Source: Aquiluna sp. (lineage in GTDB: Bacteria; Actinomycetota; Actinomycetes; Actinomycetales; Microbacteriaceae). Taken from it: 8,693 nt of DNA. A model generated the notes under the pieces. The model searched no databases. It worked only from the letters and a program-made list of their open reading frames with translations, and was not told where the DNA came from. The position numbers were made by a program, and so were the translations under genes. The stretch is taken from NCBI GenBank assembly GCA_018402615.1, contig JAGYIH010000033.1, positions 1 to 8,693 on the forward strand, given 5' to 3'. Every line of letters starts with the position of its first letter. The first letter of the stretch is position 1. This document shows, piece after piece, positions 1 to 5,380 of this stretch.

Positions 1-188
1 GTGCGAGCATCCTTGCCGGCGATTGCACGCCAGGCAGGGTTCCCAACCAACCAGTCAAAACTCTCGGTTTGCAAAGAGAGTAGATCTGGGATCTCAATCT
101 GTTCCCCGTGCGTCGCGAACGATGGACGCATCGTGGAACGGGTGTTTTTTGCGGACTTAACGGACTTAGCGGTTTTCGCAGTTGCCAA
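1..188 (-). CDS. rpoB: DNA-directed RNA polymerase beta subunit, N-terminal fragment (runs off the left edge)
   Basis: RpoB is the catalytic beta subunit of RNA polymerase. Read on the minus strand, this stretch gives [17 protein letters not shown], the hallmark opening of actinobacterial RpoB, at residues 34-50 of the product. Only 62 codons are present; the rest lies beyond base 1. The start is uncertain. TTG at 188 gives a Lys/Ser/Thr-rich stretch opening MATAKTAKS before the conserved block, similar in length to other actinobacterial RpoB leaders, and has AGGGG about 8 bases upstream. An ATG at 131 would leave only 15 residues before PDLL, shorter than usual. The frame is open back to a stop near base 261. 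Upstream in transcription order are a leader region and then tRNA-Ser. The identity is secure from the motif; the start is an inference. Confidence 0.9.
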   Translation of the reverse strand, partial: MATAKTAKSVKSAKNTRSTMRPSFATHGEQIEIPDLLSLQTESFDWLVGNPAWRAIAGKDAR

Positions 189-317
189 AGTAGATACCCC
201 TAGGGAAGTTGTTTTAGGCGGGAAATTCGCCAGCCCCAAACCTTGAGTAACCTCAATTTGCTACACGCCGGGCAACCACAATATGAGGCCAGGCAAAGGT
301 TAGGGAAGCAAACCTCT

Positions 318-347
318 ATCTTAGGGGGTGCGAATTATGCTACGCAA
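318..347 (-). promoter_or_regulatory. Candidate rpoB promoter
   Basis: On the minus strand a TTGCGT (347-342) is separated by 18 bases from TAAGAT (323-318), which fits the actinobacterial TANNNT -10 pattern. It would start transcription near 311 and give rpoB an untranslated leader of about 120 bases. It is the best-spaced pair in the 246 bases between rpoB and tRNA-Ser. No other gene is seen in this gap. The match is modest and rests on pattern alone. Confidence 0.3.
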
Positions 348-387
348 CCACTTTTTTCGCAGGTTTTTTACCTATTTGTGACCAAAG

Positions 388-416
388 AAGTTTTTTCAGC
401 CCTAAAGCAAAAACTT
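388..416 (-). terminator. Weak hairpin downstream of tRNA-Ser, possible terminator
   Basis: On the minus strand AAGTTTTT (416-409) and AAAAACTT (395-388) are perfect complements around a 13-base loop, 19 bases past the tRNA 3' end. The stem is A/T-rich and has no clean T-tract after it, so termination is uncertain. It may only mark the end of the tRNA transcript. Confidence 0.2.
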
Positions 417-434
417 ACTAATTCCTATAACTGA

Positions 435-524
435 TGGCGGTGACGGTGGGATTTGAACCCACGGTGGGCTTTCACCCACACAACTTTTCGAGAGTTGCAC
501 CTTCGGCCACTCGGACACGTCACC
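435..524 (-). tRNA. tRNA-Ser (anticodon CGA), CCA encoded
   Basis: On the minus strand the sequence folds as a class II tRNA. The acceptor stem GGTGACG pairs with CGTCACC, the anticodon stem is CAACT/AGTTG with loop CTCGAAA (anticodon CGA), the variable arm TGTGGGTGAAAGCCCACC is long as expected for serine, and the T arm is GTGGG-TTCAAAT-CCCAC. The discriminator base is G and is followed by CCA in the genome (437-435). It reads UCG codons. It lies 39 bases after the tadA stop codon on the same strand, so the two may share a transcript. Confidence 0.97.
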
Positions 525-563
525 GCGGGAAAGCTTAGCAAACCAACCATGAACACCTGGGTG

Positions 564-1013
564 TTAGTTTTCTCGGCGACCCAGGAAGAAATCCTCCAGT
601 AAAGAAGCACACTGGGTTTCCAATACCCCCGCCACCACCTCGACCGGCTTGCCCAACCTGGCATCTCGCAAAATGTCATAGAGCGAACCGGCAGCACCAA
701 CCCGCTGATCAAAAGCACCAAAAACCACCCGTGGAATTCTCGCCGACACAATCGCTCCGGCACACATCACGCAGGGTTCAAGTGTCACAACCAGGGTCAG
801 CTGATCTAGCCGCCAGTCCCCCAAGAGCTTGCCAGCCTCACGAATCACCTCGATTTCGGCATGGCTGGTGGCATCAAGCTTGACTTCTTTTTGGTTGTGG
901 GTTGCAGCAATAACCTCACCGTTTGGAGCCACCAAGAGCGCTCCCACCGGCACATCTGCGCCAGACTTACGCGCTTGCGCGATAGCACCGTGCATCAAGG
1001 CCTCAAAATCCAT
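564..1013 (-). CDS. tadA: tRNA-specific adenosine deaminase
   Basis: TadA deaminates adenosine 34 of tRNA-Arg(ACG) to inosine in the cytoplasm. The zinc-dependent deaminase signatures are intact: HAE (His and the catalytic Glu) around residues 51-53 counted from the chosen start, and PCVMC with both zinc-binding cysteines around 80-84, preceded by VPVGALLV near 21-28. The product is 149 aa, normal for the family. I chose the ATG at 1013 because [11 protein letters not shown] matches the usual distance to VPVG and because a TATGCT box (1026-1021) sits 7 bases before it, suggesting a leaderless message. An in-frame ATG at 1025 would add MLNA. A related cytosine or guanine deaminase is the main alternative, but PCVMCAGA strongly resembles TadA. 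It diverges from upp with essentially no intergenic space and lies just upstream of tRNA-Ser. Confidence 0.94.
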   Translation of the reverse strand: MDFEALMHGAIAQARKSGADVPVGALLVAPNGEVIAATHNQKEVKLDATSHAEIEVIREAGKLLGDWRLDQLTLVVTLEPCVMCAGAIVSARIPRVVFGAFDQRVGAAGSLYDILRDARLGKPVEVVAGVLETQCASLLEDFFLGRREN

Positions 1014-1028
1014 AGCATTGAGCATATG
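1011..1028. promoter_or_regulatory. Interlocked divergent -10 boxes of tadA and upp
   Basis: The plus strand has TAGCAT at 1013-1018, its last T 8 bases before the upp ATG (1026). The minus strand has TATGCT at 1026-1021, its last T 8 bases before the tadA ATG at 1013. Both fit TANNNT boxes feeding leaderless transcripts, and each box touches the start codon of the opposing gene. The segment is an imperfect palindrome. No good -35 is seen for upp. A TTGACA on the minus strand (1045-1040) is only 13 bases from TATGCT, too close for an ordinary pair. This is pattern-based inference. Confidence 0.4.
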
Positions 1029-1673
1029 CGACTAACCGTTGTCAACCATCCACTGGTGAACCACAAAATCTCCATCCTGCGAGATCAGAGCACCCCAAGC
1101 CCGATCTTCAGGTTGCTGGTTGAGGAGCTGGTCACCCTGTTGGCCTATGAGGCAACCCGAGACGTCAAGACCGAAACCGTTGAGATAACGACCCCGCTAA
1201 CCAAGACCAAGGGTCAGAAAATAGCCAACCCAAGGCCACTGATTGTTCCGGTATTGCGAGCCGGACTGGGGATGTTAGAGGGCATGATCAAGCTGTTGCC
1301 CACGGCCGAGGTTGGCTTTTTGGGAATCAAGCGCAACGAGGAAACCCTCGAACCCTTCACCTATGCCAACAGGCTTCCCGATGACCTGGCGGGACGCCAG
1401 GTATTCGTTATTGACCCGATGCTTGCAACCGGTGGAACGCTAAATGACTCGCTGGACTACATCTTTGAGCGCGGCGCGATAAGTGCCAGCTGTGTCTGTC
1501 TGCTTGGTGCCCCCGAGGGAGTGGCAAACGTTGAGCGACACCTTTTAGAGCGCTGGCCCGATAAGTCCGTGGAGATTGTGCTTGGCGCACTGGATGAAAA
1601 ACTAAATGAAATTGGCTACATAGTCCCAGGGCTCGGGGACGCTGGCGACCGACTATATGGAATCGCTGACTAA
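1026..1673 (+). CDS. upp: Uracil phosphoribosyltransferase
   Basis: Upp converts uracil and PRPP to UMP in cytoplasmic pyrimidine salvage. The 215-residue product, close to the usual 208-211, carries the uracil-PRTase PRPP-binding signature [14 protein letters not shown] at 126-139, the [16 protein letters not shown] block at 71-86, and the C-terminal uracil-binding segment [15 protein letters not shown] near 198-212. The ATG at 1026 gives [14 protein letters not shown], the standard actinobacterial N-terminus. The same frame stays open upstream to 861, but that extension would lie antisense inside tadA and does not resemble the family. There is no Shine-Dalgarno before the ATG, consistent with leaderless initiation from the TAGCAT box. 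No clear terminator follows the stop codon. Confidence 0.97.
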   Translation: MRLTVVNHPLVNHKISILRDQSTPSPIFRLLVEELVTLLAYEATRDVKTETVEITTPLTKTKGQKIANPRPLIVPVLRAGLGMLEGMIKLLPTAEVGFLGIKRNEETLEPFTYANRLPDDLAGRQVFVIDPMLATGGTLNDSLDYIFERGAISASCVCLLGAPEGVANVERHLLERWPDKSVEIVLGALDEKLNEIGYIVPGLGDAGDRLYGIAD

Positions 1674-1680
1674 ACACTTC

Positions 1681-1711
1681 GCAACAAAACTTGACAACTT
1701 GCAACAAACTC
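1681..1711 (+). repeat. Short direct repeat GCAACAAA(A)CT, 20-base period
   Basis: GCAACAAAACT begins at 1681 and GCAACAAACT at 1701, exactly 20 bases apart, so on the same DNA face. The pair overlaps the TTGACA -35 candidate at 1691-1696. Paired direct repeats are typical operators of OmpR-type winged-helix proteins, and the next large gene encodes one. An operator role is inference, and the match is short enough to be chance. Confidence 0.25.
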
Positions 1712-1719
1712 CGCACACT
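1691..1719 (+). promoter_or_regulatory. Candidate promoter for the leader ORF and winged-helix regulator
   Basis: A perfect TTGACA (1691-1696) is followed after 17 bases by CACACT (1714-1719), a weak -10 that keeps only the A at position 2 and the final T. Transcription would start at about 1726-1728, on the ATG of the small Cys/Met ORF. An alternative is TTGCAA (1699-1704), 17 bases, TACTCA (1722-1727), which would start inside that ORF. Confidence 0.4.
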
Positions 1720-1727
1720 TTTACTCA

Positions 1728-1808
1728 ATGTCATCTCTAGCCGACTTCAGCACGCAGCCAAGCTGCGCAATGGTGTCCTGCTCGATGTGCATGTGTATGT
1801 GCCGCTAG
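1728..1808 (+). CDS. Possible 26-residue Cys/Met-rich leader peptide
   Basis: The ATG at 1728 opens a 26-codon frame ending at TAG 1806-1808. It has five cysteines (13, 18, 21, 23, 25) and five methionines; the last nine residues are CSMCMCMCR. A cluster of one or two amino acids just before a stop codon that sits inside a strong hairpin is the classic layout of a ribosome-mediated attenuator, and Cys-containing leader peptides are known in actinobacteria upstream of sulfur-related genes. There is no Shine-Dalgarno, but the upstream TTGACA promoter candidate would place the RNA start on this ATG. The caution is that the run comes from a simple TGCATGTGTATGTGC stretch, so chance is possible. 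No protein family is recognised and no independent function is claimed. Confidence 0.4.
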   Translation: MSSLADFSTQPSCAMVSCSMCMCMCR

Positions 1809-1837
1809 TCGCATCTTTTCGACTAGTTTCCCGGCAC
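1799..1837 (+). promoter_or_regulatory. Strong hairpin overlapping the end of the leader ORF
   Basis: GTGCCG (1799-1804) pairs with CGGCAC (1832-1837), and CTAGTCG (1805-1811) pairs with CGACTAG (1820-1826). This gives 13 base pairs with a bulge at 1827-1831 and loop CATCTTTT. The 5' arm contains the last Cys codon, the Arg codon and the stop of the leader ORF, so a ribosome held on the Cys/Met codons would block folding. No T-tract follows, so it is not a standard intrinsic terminator. It could act as an attenuator, a translational switch or a terminator for upp. Confidence 0.5.
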
Positions 1838-1908
1838 CAGAACCCCGACAAACGCACGTGATTCGTGCCTTTCAAATACACCTGCACTCAAACCAAAGGA
1901 CTAGCAAA

Positions 1909-2502
1909 ATGACAACCCTAAAGACTCAAACCAAGCCAGTTGGCTTTGCACTCTACGTCGGCATTACCGAAACTCAGGCTCAGGCCCACGGCCTAAGCCT
2001 TGCCGAGATCGCCACAGCACTTAAGGCCAAGCTTGAAGAGCTGCTACCCGAACAACCACCGCAAACCTATGCCGCTCTGGCTCTGGCCCCGGAGCTTGCA
2101 ACCGGTAACTCGCTAGCGCTAACCCGACTGGCACTAAAAGAACCAAGAGCCACCGGCAGCATTTCAAGTCCGGAGCAGGAAGAGGTTCACGCCGCCAAGG
2201 GACTGGTTGTGGACCTGAAGCGCAGAAGGCTCTTTGTGGATGGTCGAAACGCGCAGTTGACCTGCAAAGAATTTGAACTGTTCGCATTCCTAATCGAAAA
2301 CACCGGAACCACCGTCTCTAGAGAGCAGATTGCCGGTATCTCGGAGCGCTGCGGAGAATCGCGACCAAACTTTAGAACCATTGACGTCCACGTCCGAAGA
2401 CTCAGATCAAAGATCCAGGGCTACGAGGACGTTGTTAGAACGGCCAGAGGCCAGGGTTACCGCTTTGATAAGCACCCGGACGTTCTGATTGAGGAGCTTT
2501 AG
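1909..2502 (+). CDS. OmpR/PhoB-type winged-helix transcriptional regulator without receiver domain
   Basis: This is a predicted cytoplasmic DNA-binding regulator of 197 aa. The C-terminal half (about 98-187) is an OmpR/PhoB-type winged helix: LTCKEFELFAFLIEN (117-131), a recognition-helix region FRTIDVHVRRLRSKI (155-169), and the wing VRTARGQGYRF (176-186). The N-terminal part (about 10-90) begins VGFALYVGITE and lacks the Asp phosphorylation site and fold of a receiver, so it is not a normal response regulator. It resembles an uncharacterised winged-helix family common in Microbacteriaceae. I chose the ATG at 1909 because AAAGGA lies 8 bases before it; a GTG at 1858 would add 17 residues without support. 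It has a 100-base leader after the Cys/Met ORF. Its 3' end abuts or overlaps the kinase-like gene, so the two are probably one operon. Target genes are unknown. Confidence 0.88.
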   Translation: MTTLKTQTKPVGFALYVGITETQAQAHGLSLAEIATALKAKLEELLPEQPPQTYAALALAPELATGNSLALTRLALKEPRATGSISSPEQEEVHAAKGLVVDLKRRRLFVDGRNAQLTCKEFELFAFLIENTGTTVSREQIAGISERCGESRPNFRTIDVHVRRLRSKIQGYEDVVRTARGQGYRFDKHPDVLIEEL

Positions 2503-2512
2503 ACTCAGCGTT

Positions 2513-3106
2513 GTGAACCAGAGCCCCGAGAGTCTTCTAAGCGCCGCACAGGAACTCACCCCAAGGCTTTTAGAACTCCACCAATCAAAGCCAACTCCGA
2601 TTGTCTTGATTGATGGCAGAGCAGGTTCCGGCAAGAGCACCTTTGCCAGGTTATTGCGGGAGCAAGTGTTTCAAGAGACTAAACAGAGCCCGAAGGTCAT
2701 CCACATGGATGAGCTCTACCCGGGCTGGGATGGCCTAGCCCAGGGCTCTTTATACCTGGTGGAGCAAATCTTGAAGCCGCTAAAGCTCGCGGGCAAAGCC
2801 CAGTGGCAACGCTGGGACTGGGCAAACAACAAACGCGGTGGTCCAGATCCCGGCAATGGCTTCAGAGAGTTTGATGGTGAGAACCTGCTGATTGTTGAAG
2901 GCTGTGGTTCAGTAACAGCGCAGAGCGCCGAACTTGCTGACCTGACAATCTGGATCGAAGCTGAGCGGCTAACTAGAAAACAAAGATTTGAAGATCGCGA
3001 CCGAGGAATCTTTTCAAAGTTCTGGACCAGCTGGTCAATCCAGGAGGATGAGTTTTTTCAGGAGCAAAATTCGGAAGCGCTGTGTCAACTAACCGTGACT
3101 AACTAA
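2513..3106 (+). CDS. P-loop nucleotide/uridine-kinase-like protein, substrate unknown
   Basis: This is a predicted cytoplasmic ATP-binding phosphotransferase of 197 aa from the GTG at 2513. A textbook Walker A, GRAGSGKST, is at about 35-43. It is followed by VIHMDELYPGW (62-72), whose position matches the acceptor-binding Asp segment of uridine-kinase-like enzymes, then LLIVEGCGS (125-133) in the Walker B region, and an Arg-rich lid-like stretch ERLTRKQRFEDRDRG (151-165). The TrpAspTrp segment near 102-104 and the GlyCysGly are typical of an uncharacterised actinobacterial kinase-like family. A TTG at 2489 would extend it by 8 residues and overlap the regulator by 14 bases; neither start has a clear ribosome-binding site, and translation is probably coupled to the regulator. 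It ends 11 bases from the convergent dedA stop. A nucleoside, sugar or small-molecule kinase are all possible. Confidence 0.82.
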   Translation: MNQSPESLLSAAQELTPRLLELHQSKPTPIVLIDGRAGSGKSTFARLLREQVFQETKQSPKVIHMDELYPGWDGLAQGSLYLVEQILKPLKLAGKAQWQRWDWANNKRGGPDPGNGFREFDGENLLIVEGCGSVTAQSAELADLTIWIEAERLTRKQRFEDRDRGIFSKFWTSWSIQEDEFFQEQNSEALCQLTVTN

Positions 3107-3117
3107 AGGGTCAAAAG

Positions 3118-3765
3118 CTAAGTGTTAGGCGTGGCGGTTCTCTCGCCAGGTCTTGATTCCGCAATCACGCTGAGCAAGATAACCACAAACCGAGCAATTA
3201 GGTAAACGGTGGAGCGCACCCAGGGAATTGAATAGGTGAAGTAGCCGGCCAGAGTGAGACCGCAACCCCAAAGCATCGCGCCAACCAGGTTGGCGCTAAA
3301 GAACTTGTAGTAGTTCATTTGGCTGATGCCCGCGAGCGCCGGAAGGATTACCCTGCCCCAGGGCACAAACCTCGCCACCACTATCGACCACCAGCCATAA
3401 CGCTGGTAGTAGATCTCGGACTTGGTAATGGCGGTCTTGATCCACTTGCCCTGGCGCTTATCCAAATAGGGACGTCCGTAGTGACGCCCAAGTGTGTAAC
3501 CAACCTGATCACCAAGCCAGGCCGCAATTCCAACACCGATAACCATCACGTAGATGTTGATGACATCGGAGTTAGCCGCCGCCACCAATCCCGCGGCAAA
3601 TACCAGCGAGTCACCGGTAATAAAAGGAATAAAGGCTCCGATAAACAGCCCCGTGCCGGCAAAAACCAGCCCAAAGACCACGGTGTAAAAAAGTAGTGGC
3701 CCAACAACATCAAACCAGCCAACGATGTCCTCAGAGACAGACTGAGTGATGTTTAGTGAGGGCAT
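3118..3765 (-). CDS. DedA/VTT-family integral membrane protein
   Basis: DedA-family proteins are inner-membrane transporters; several members act in recycling of polyprenyl-phosphate or phospholipid carriers and in membrane-potential homeostasis. The 215-residue product has hydrophobic segments at about 22-48, 54-85, 155-175 and 184-201. It also has the family blocks FITGDSLVFAAG (48-59), WLGDQVGYTLGRHYG (83-97) and ARFVPWGRVILPALAGISQM (131-150), with the two conserved arginines at 132 and 138. The acidic residue usual in FAETG is Gly37 here (FAGTG), while Asp52 is kept. The ATG at 3765 has no Shine-Dalgarno but a TAGAAT box 7 bases upstream. The C-terminal tail is short and polar. It lies downstream of the sigma gene on the same strand, with a likely terminator between. 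The exact substrate cannot be told. Confidence 0.92.
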   Translation of the reverse strand: MPSLNITQSVSEDIVGWFDVVGPLLFYTVVFGLVFAGTGLFIGAFIPFITGDSLVFAAGLVAAANSDVINIYVMVIGVGIAAWLGDQVGYTLGRHYGRPYLDKRQGKWIKTAITKSEIYYQRYGWWSIVVARFVPWGRVILPALAGISQMNYYKFFSANLVGAMLWGCGLTLAGYFTYSIPWVRSTVYLIARFVVILLSVIAESRPGERTATPNT

Positions 3766-3771
3766 GCCCCA

Positions 3772-3777
3772 ATTCTA
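3772..3777 (-). promoter_or_regulatory. -10 box for leaderless dedA
   Basis: TAGAAT on the minus strand has its final T 7 bases before the A of the dedA ATG, placing the RNA 5' end on or beside the start codon. No convincing -35 is present; the hexamer 17 bases upstream reads TTTTTA. The gene has no Shine-Dalgarno, which fits leaderless translation. Confidence 0.45.
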
Positions 3778-3794
3778 AGCGTTCTAAGACCGGC

Positions 3795-3818
3795 TAAAAA
3801 CTCGCTGTTCCCAGCAAA
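3795..3818 (-). terminator. Intrinsic terminator after the membrane sigma-factor gene
   Basis: On the minus strand, 6 bases past the stop codon, TTTGCTG (3818-3812) and CAGCGAG (3807-3801) form a 7-pair stem with two G-U pairs and a GGAA tetraloop, followed at once by TTTTTA (3800-3795). This is a compact Rho-independent terminator layout. It would separate the sigma gene from dedA, which has its own -10 box just downstream. Confidence 0.5.
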
Positions 3819-3824
3819 CTCTCA

Positions 3825-5318
3825 CTAAGTGCGAGGTGTCAGCGAAAGGCTGGAGGCAAGCACATTGCCGCTTTGATCCAGGCGAATCTCCATGCGAACC
3901 GCTCCGGTTGAGACCAGGGTTTCGTCCATCACGATGTAGCGGAAATTACCGTTGATGTCTCCAACCAGTAGGTCGGTGGCAACGTAGGACAAAAGTGTTG
4001 TGCCATCGGTCAGAGTCTTTTTCTCAGCGTGCCAGAGCTTTGGCACCGCAGCGAACTCAAGTCCGCCAACCTCGAGCGTGAATGATGCGTGCTGAACACC
4101 GCGCTCGGTTCCCAGGTCATATGCAACCGAAGCCCTGAGGCCTGATCCGTTGGTCAGCGTCACAAGCGATGCACCCTGAGACAAAACCCTGCTCTCGGAT
4201 GCCTTGGCTAGACCCGCAACCGCTTCGTCATCCAATACCTCGAGGAAGAATGCTTCGAGAACTTCACGTTCCGGGTCGACCTCTATCTGGTCTTGAGCCA
4301 CTGGCTCTGCAACCACAACGGCAACCGTGGTCGCGCTTAGAACAGCTGGTTGCTCAACAATTACGCTCTGCGCAGCCCCGTCGTCGGTGACTGCTGCCAA
4401 AGACTCGGCCTCGTTAGTCTCTGACACCAAGGGCTCTGCTGCCGGTGCAGGATCCTGGGTGCCATTAGCGCTATCGGTTTGCTGCGGCTGAGCCGACTGG
4501 GTTGGCACCGGAAGAGCAATTTGCTCCTGAGCTGGCTGGGAAAGGTTTGGCAGGATGCCGATTGACACTGCCAACACCAAAAGGAAGGCTCCAGCAGCTG
4601 AGATGTACTTGCCGCTCTCGGCTGCCGCCTTGCGAGCTGCAATCGAAAGAATCTCGGAGATTGACTTGCCCTGGGTCTCGGCCTCGCCAACCAGTGCCTT
4701 CTTAAAGGAAGACCTGGCGCGGAACAGTAGCTGACGGAAAGCGTTTTCGTTGAGACCCATCTGAGAAGCAACCAGTTCTGCGCTCTTCTCCTCGTAGAGG
4801 GTGGCGATGATGGCTTCACGGTGTCTTGGCTGCAGCTTGGCTAGCGCCATGGCAACAATTGCGGCGTCATCTGCGCGCTCAAGATCCGCGCTCATTTCCT
4901 CGCCCTTGGCGACGATGTCCGGGTGCTCGTCTAGGGGAGCAAAGCTCACGCGGCTGTTCGCACGAATTACATCCAGGGACAACAGCCTGGTCTTCCACTT
5001 CAAGAACTTCAAAACTCCAAGCTCGCTGTCGAGCTCTGGCAGGGTCGTCATCAGGTACAAAAACGCGTCCTGGACTACCTCTTCAACCTGGGAGGGGTTC
5101 ACCAAGAACCTGCGAGCGTGACGCTCTAGGTGAGGACGGAAGCGAACGTAAATGCTGGCAAAGTCTGCAGCGGTCCAATCTTTTAGAACCGCAGGGGTCA
5201 AAGTGTCGGCTAGGTGCTCACGGAATTCGGGTAGACCAAACTCCTCGTCGGACTCAGCATCAAGCAGTTCCTCGAGTGGATCTTGGGCGTTGTACTCGCC
5301 GTGGTTGTTTTCAGCCAT
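3825..5318 (-). CDS. Membrane-tethered ECF-like sigma factor with extracytoplasmic C-terminal domain
   Basis: The 497-residue product (from the ATG at 5318) joins a sigma-70-family factor to a membrane anchor. An acidic N-terminal stretch (1-40) is followed by sigma region 2 at about 56-123 (FRPHLERHARRFL, then VEEVVQDAFLYLM, then LLSLDVIRANSR) and region 4 at about 155-209 (LAKLQPRHREAIIATLYEE, then the helix-turn-helix ELVASQMGLNENAFRQLLFRARSSFKKAL). A single hydrophobic helix lies at about 238-258. Next comes an 85-residue Ala/Pro/Gln/Thr-rich linker, then a domain of about 150 residues (348-497) with many short beta-like stretches. Topology is predicted as sigma inside, C-terminus outside. 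Typical ECF factors are around 200 aa, so more than half is added. The segment matches no domain I know. A TTG at 5327 would add three residues. TATATT sits just upstream of the ATG. No anti-sigma gene is adjacent. It diverges from the polysaccharide cluster. Confidence 0.88.
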   Translation of the reverse strand: MAENNHGEYNAQDPLEELLDAESDEEFGLPEFREHLADTLTPAVLKDWTAADFASIYVRFRPHLERHARRFLVNPSQVEEVVQDAFLYLMTTLPELDSELGVLKFLKWKTRLLSLDVIRANSRVSFAPLDEHPDIVAKGEEMSADLERADDAAIVAMALAKLQPRHREAIIATLYEEKSAELVASQMGLNENAFRQLLFRARSSFKKALVGEAETQGKSISEILSIAARKAAAESGKYISAAGAFLLVLAVSIGILPNLSQPAQEQIALPVPTQSAQPQQTDSANGTQDPAPAAEPLVSETNEAESLAAVTDDGAAQSVIVEQPAVLSATTVAVVVAEPVAQDQIEVDPEREVLEAFFLEVLDDEAVAGLAKASESRVLSQGASLVTLTNGSGLRASVAYDLGTERGVQHASFTLEVGGLEFAAVPKLWHAEKKTLTDGTTLLSYVATDLLVGDINGNFRYIVMDETLVSTGAVRMEIRLDQSGNVLASSLSLTPRT

Positions 5319-5325
5319 CAATTCC

Positions 5326-5331
5326 AATATA
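5326..5331 (-). promoter_or_regulatory. -10 box for the sigma-factor gene
   Basis: TATATT on the minus strand ends 7 bases before the ATG at 5318, so the message would be leaderless or nearly so. A TTGACA on the same strand (5344-5339) is only 7 bases from it, too close to be its -35. It could instead mark a binding site or a second promoter. Confidence 0.45.
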
Positions 5332-5366
5332 CGCGCCCTGTCAATAGGCGTTACGGCCCAGAGAAC

Positions 5367-5372
5367 TAAACT
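5367..5372 (+). promoter_or_regulatory. Possible -10 box for the polysaccharide operon
   Basis: TAAACT fits TANNNT and ends 8 bases before the GTG at 5381. No Shine-Dalgarno precedes that GTG. No -35 at ordinary spacing is convincing, so control by an alternative sigma factor or a -10-only promoter is possible. The whole divergent gap to the sigma gene is 62 bases. Confidence 0.3.
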
Positions 5373-5380
5373 CCATAACT

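Noticed and set aside
1..246. Plus-strand open frame of 81 codons beginning GTG
   Set aside because: It is antisense to the start of rpoB, whose conserved motif is clear on the minus strand, and its product resembles nothing.
243..434. Plus-strand open frame of 63 codons between rpoB and tRNA-Ser
   Set aside because: No start with a ribosome-binding site and no recognisable features; the interval is better explained as the rpoB upstream region.
552..565. Perfect AACACC-TG-GGTGTT inverted repeat at the end of tadA
   Set aside because: Only six base pairs with almost no loop and no T-tract; it may fold in RNA but is too short to call a terminator.
861..1025. N-terminal extension of upp by 55 codons
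   Set aside because: It lies antisense within tadA, is absent from the family, and the ATG at 1026 gives the standard Upp N-terminus.
1040..1045. Minus-strand TTGACA as the -35 of tadA
   Set aside because: Only 13 bases from the TATGCT box and within upp coding sequence; kept only as a remark.
1788..1802. Alternating TGCATGTGTATGTGC stretch as a simple-sequence repeat
   Set aside because: Too short and imperfect to be called a microsatellite; noted instead as a caution on the leader-peptide reading.
5339..5344. Minus-strand TTGACA as the -35 of the sigma-factor gene
   Set aside because: Only 7 bases separate it from the TATATT box, far below the 16-18 needed.
4361..5347. Several open frames on both strands within the sigma-factor gene (for example 4361-4819 minus, 4826-5347 plus)
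   Set aside because: They are low-complexity shadows (Arg, Ser, Gln, Pro rich) of a well-supported coding frame.
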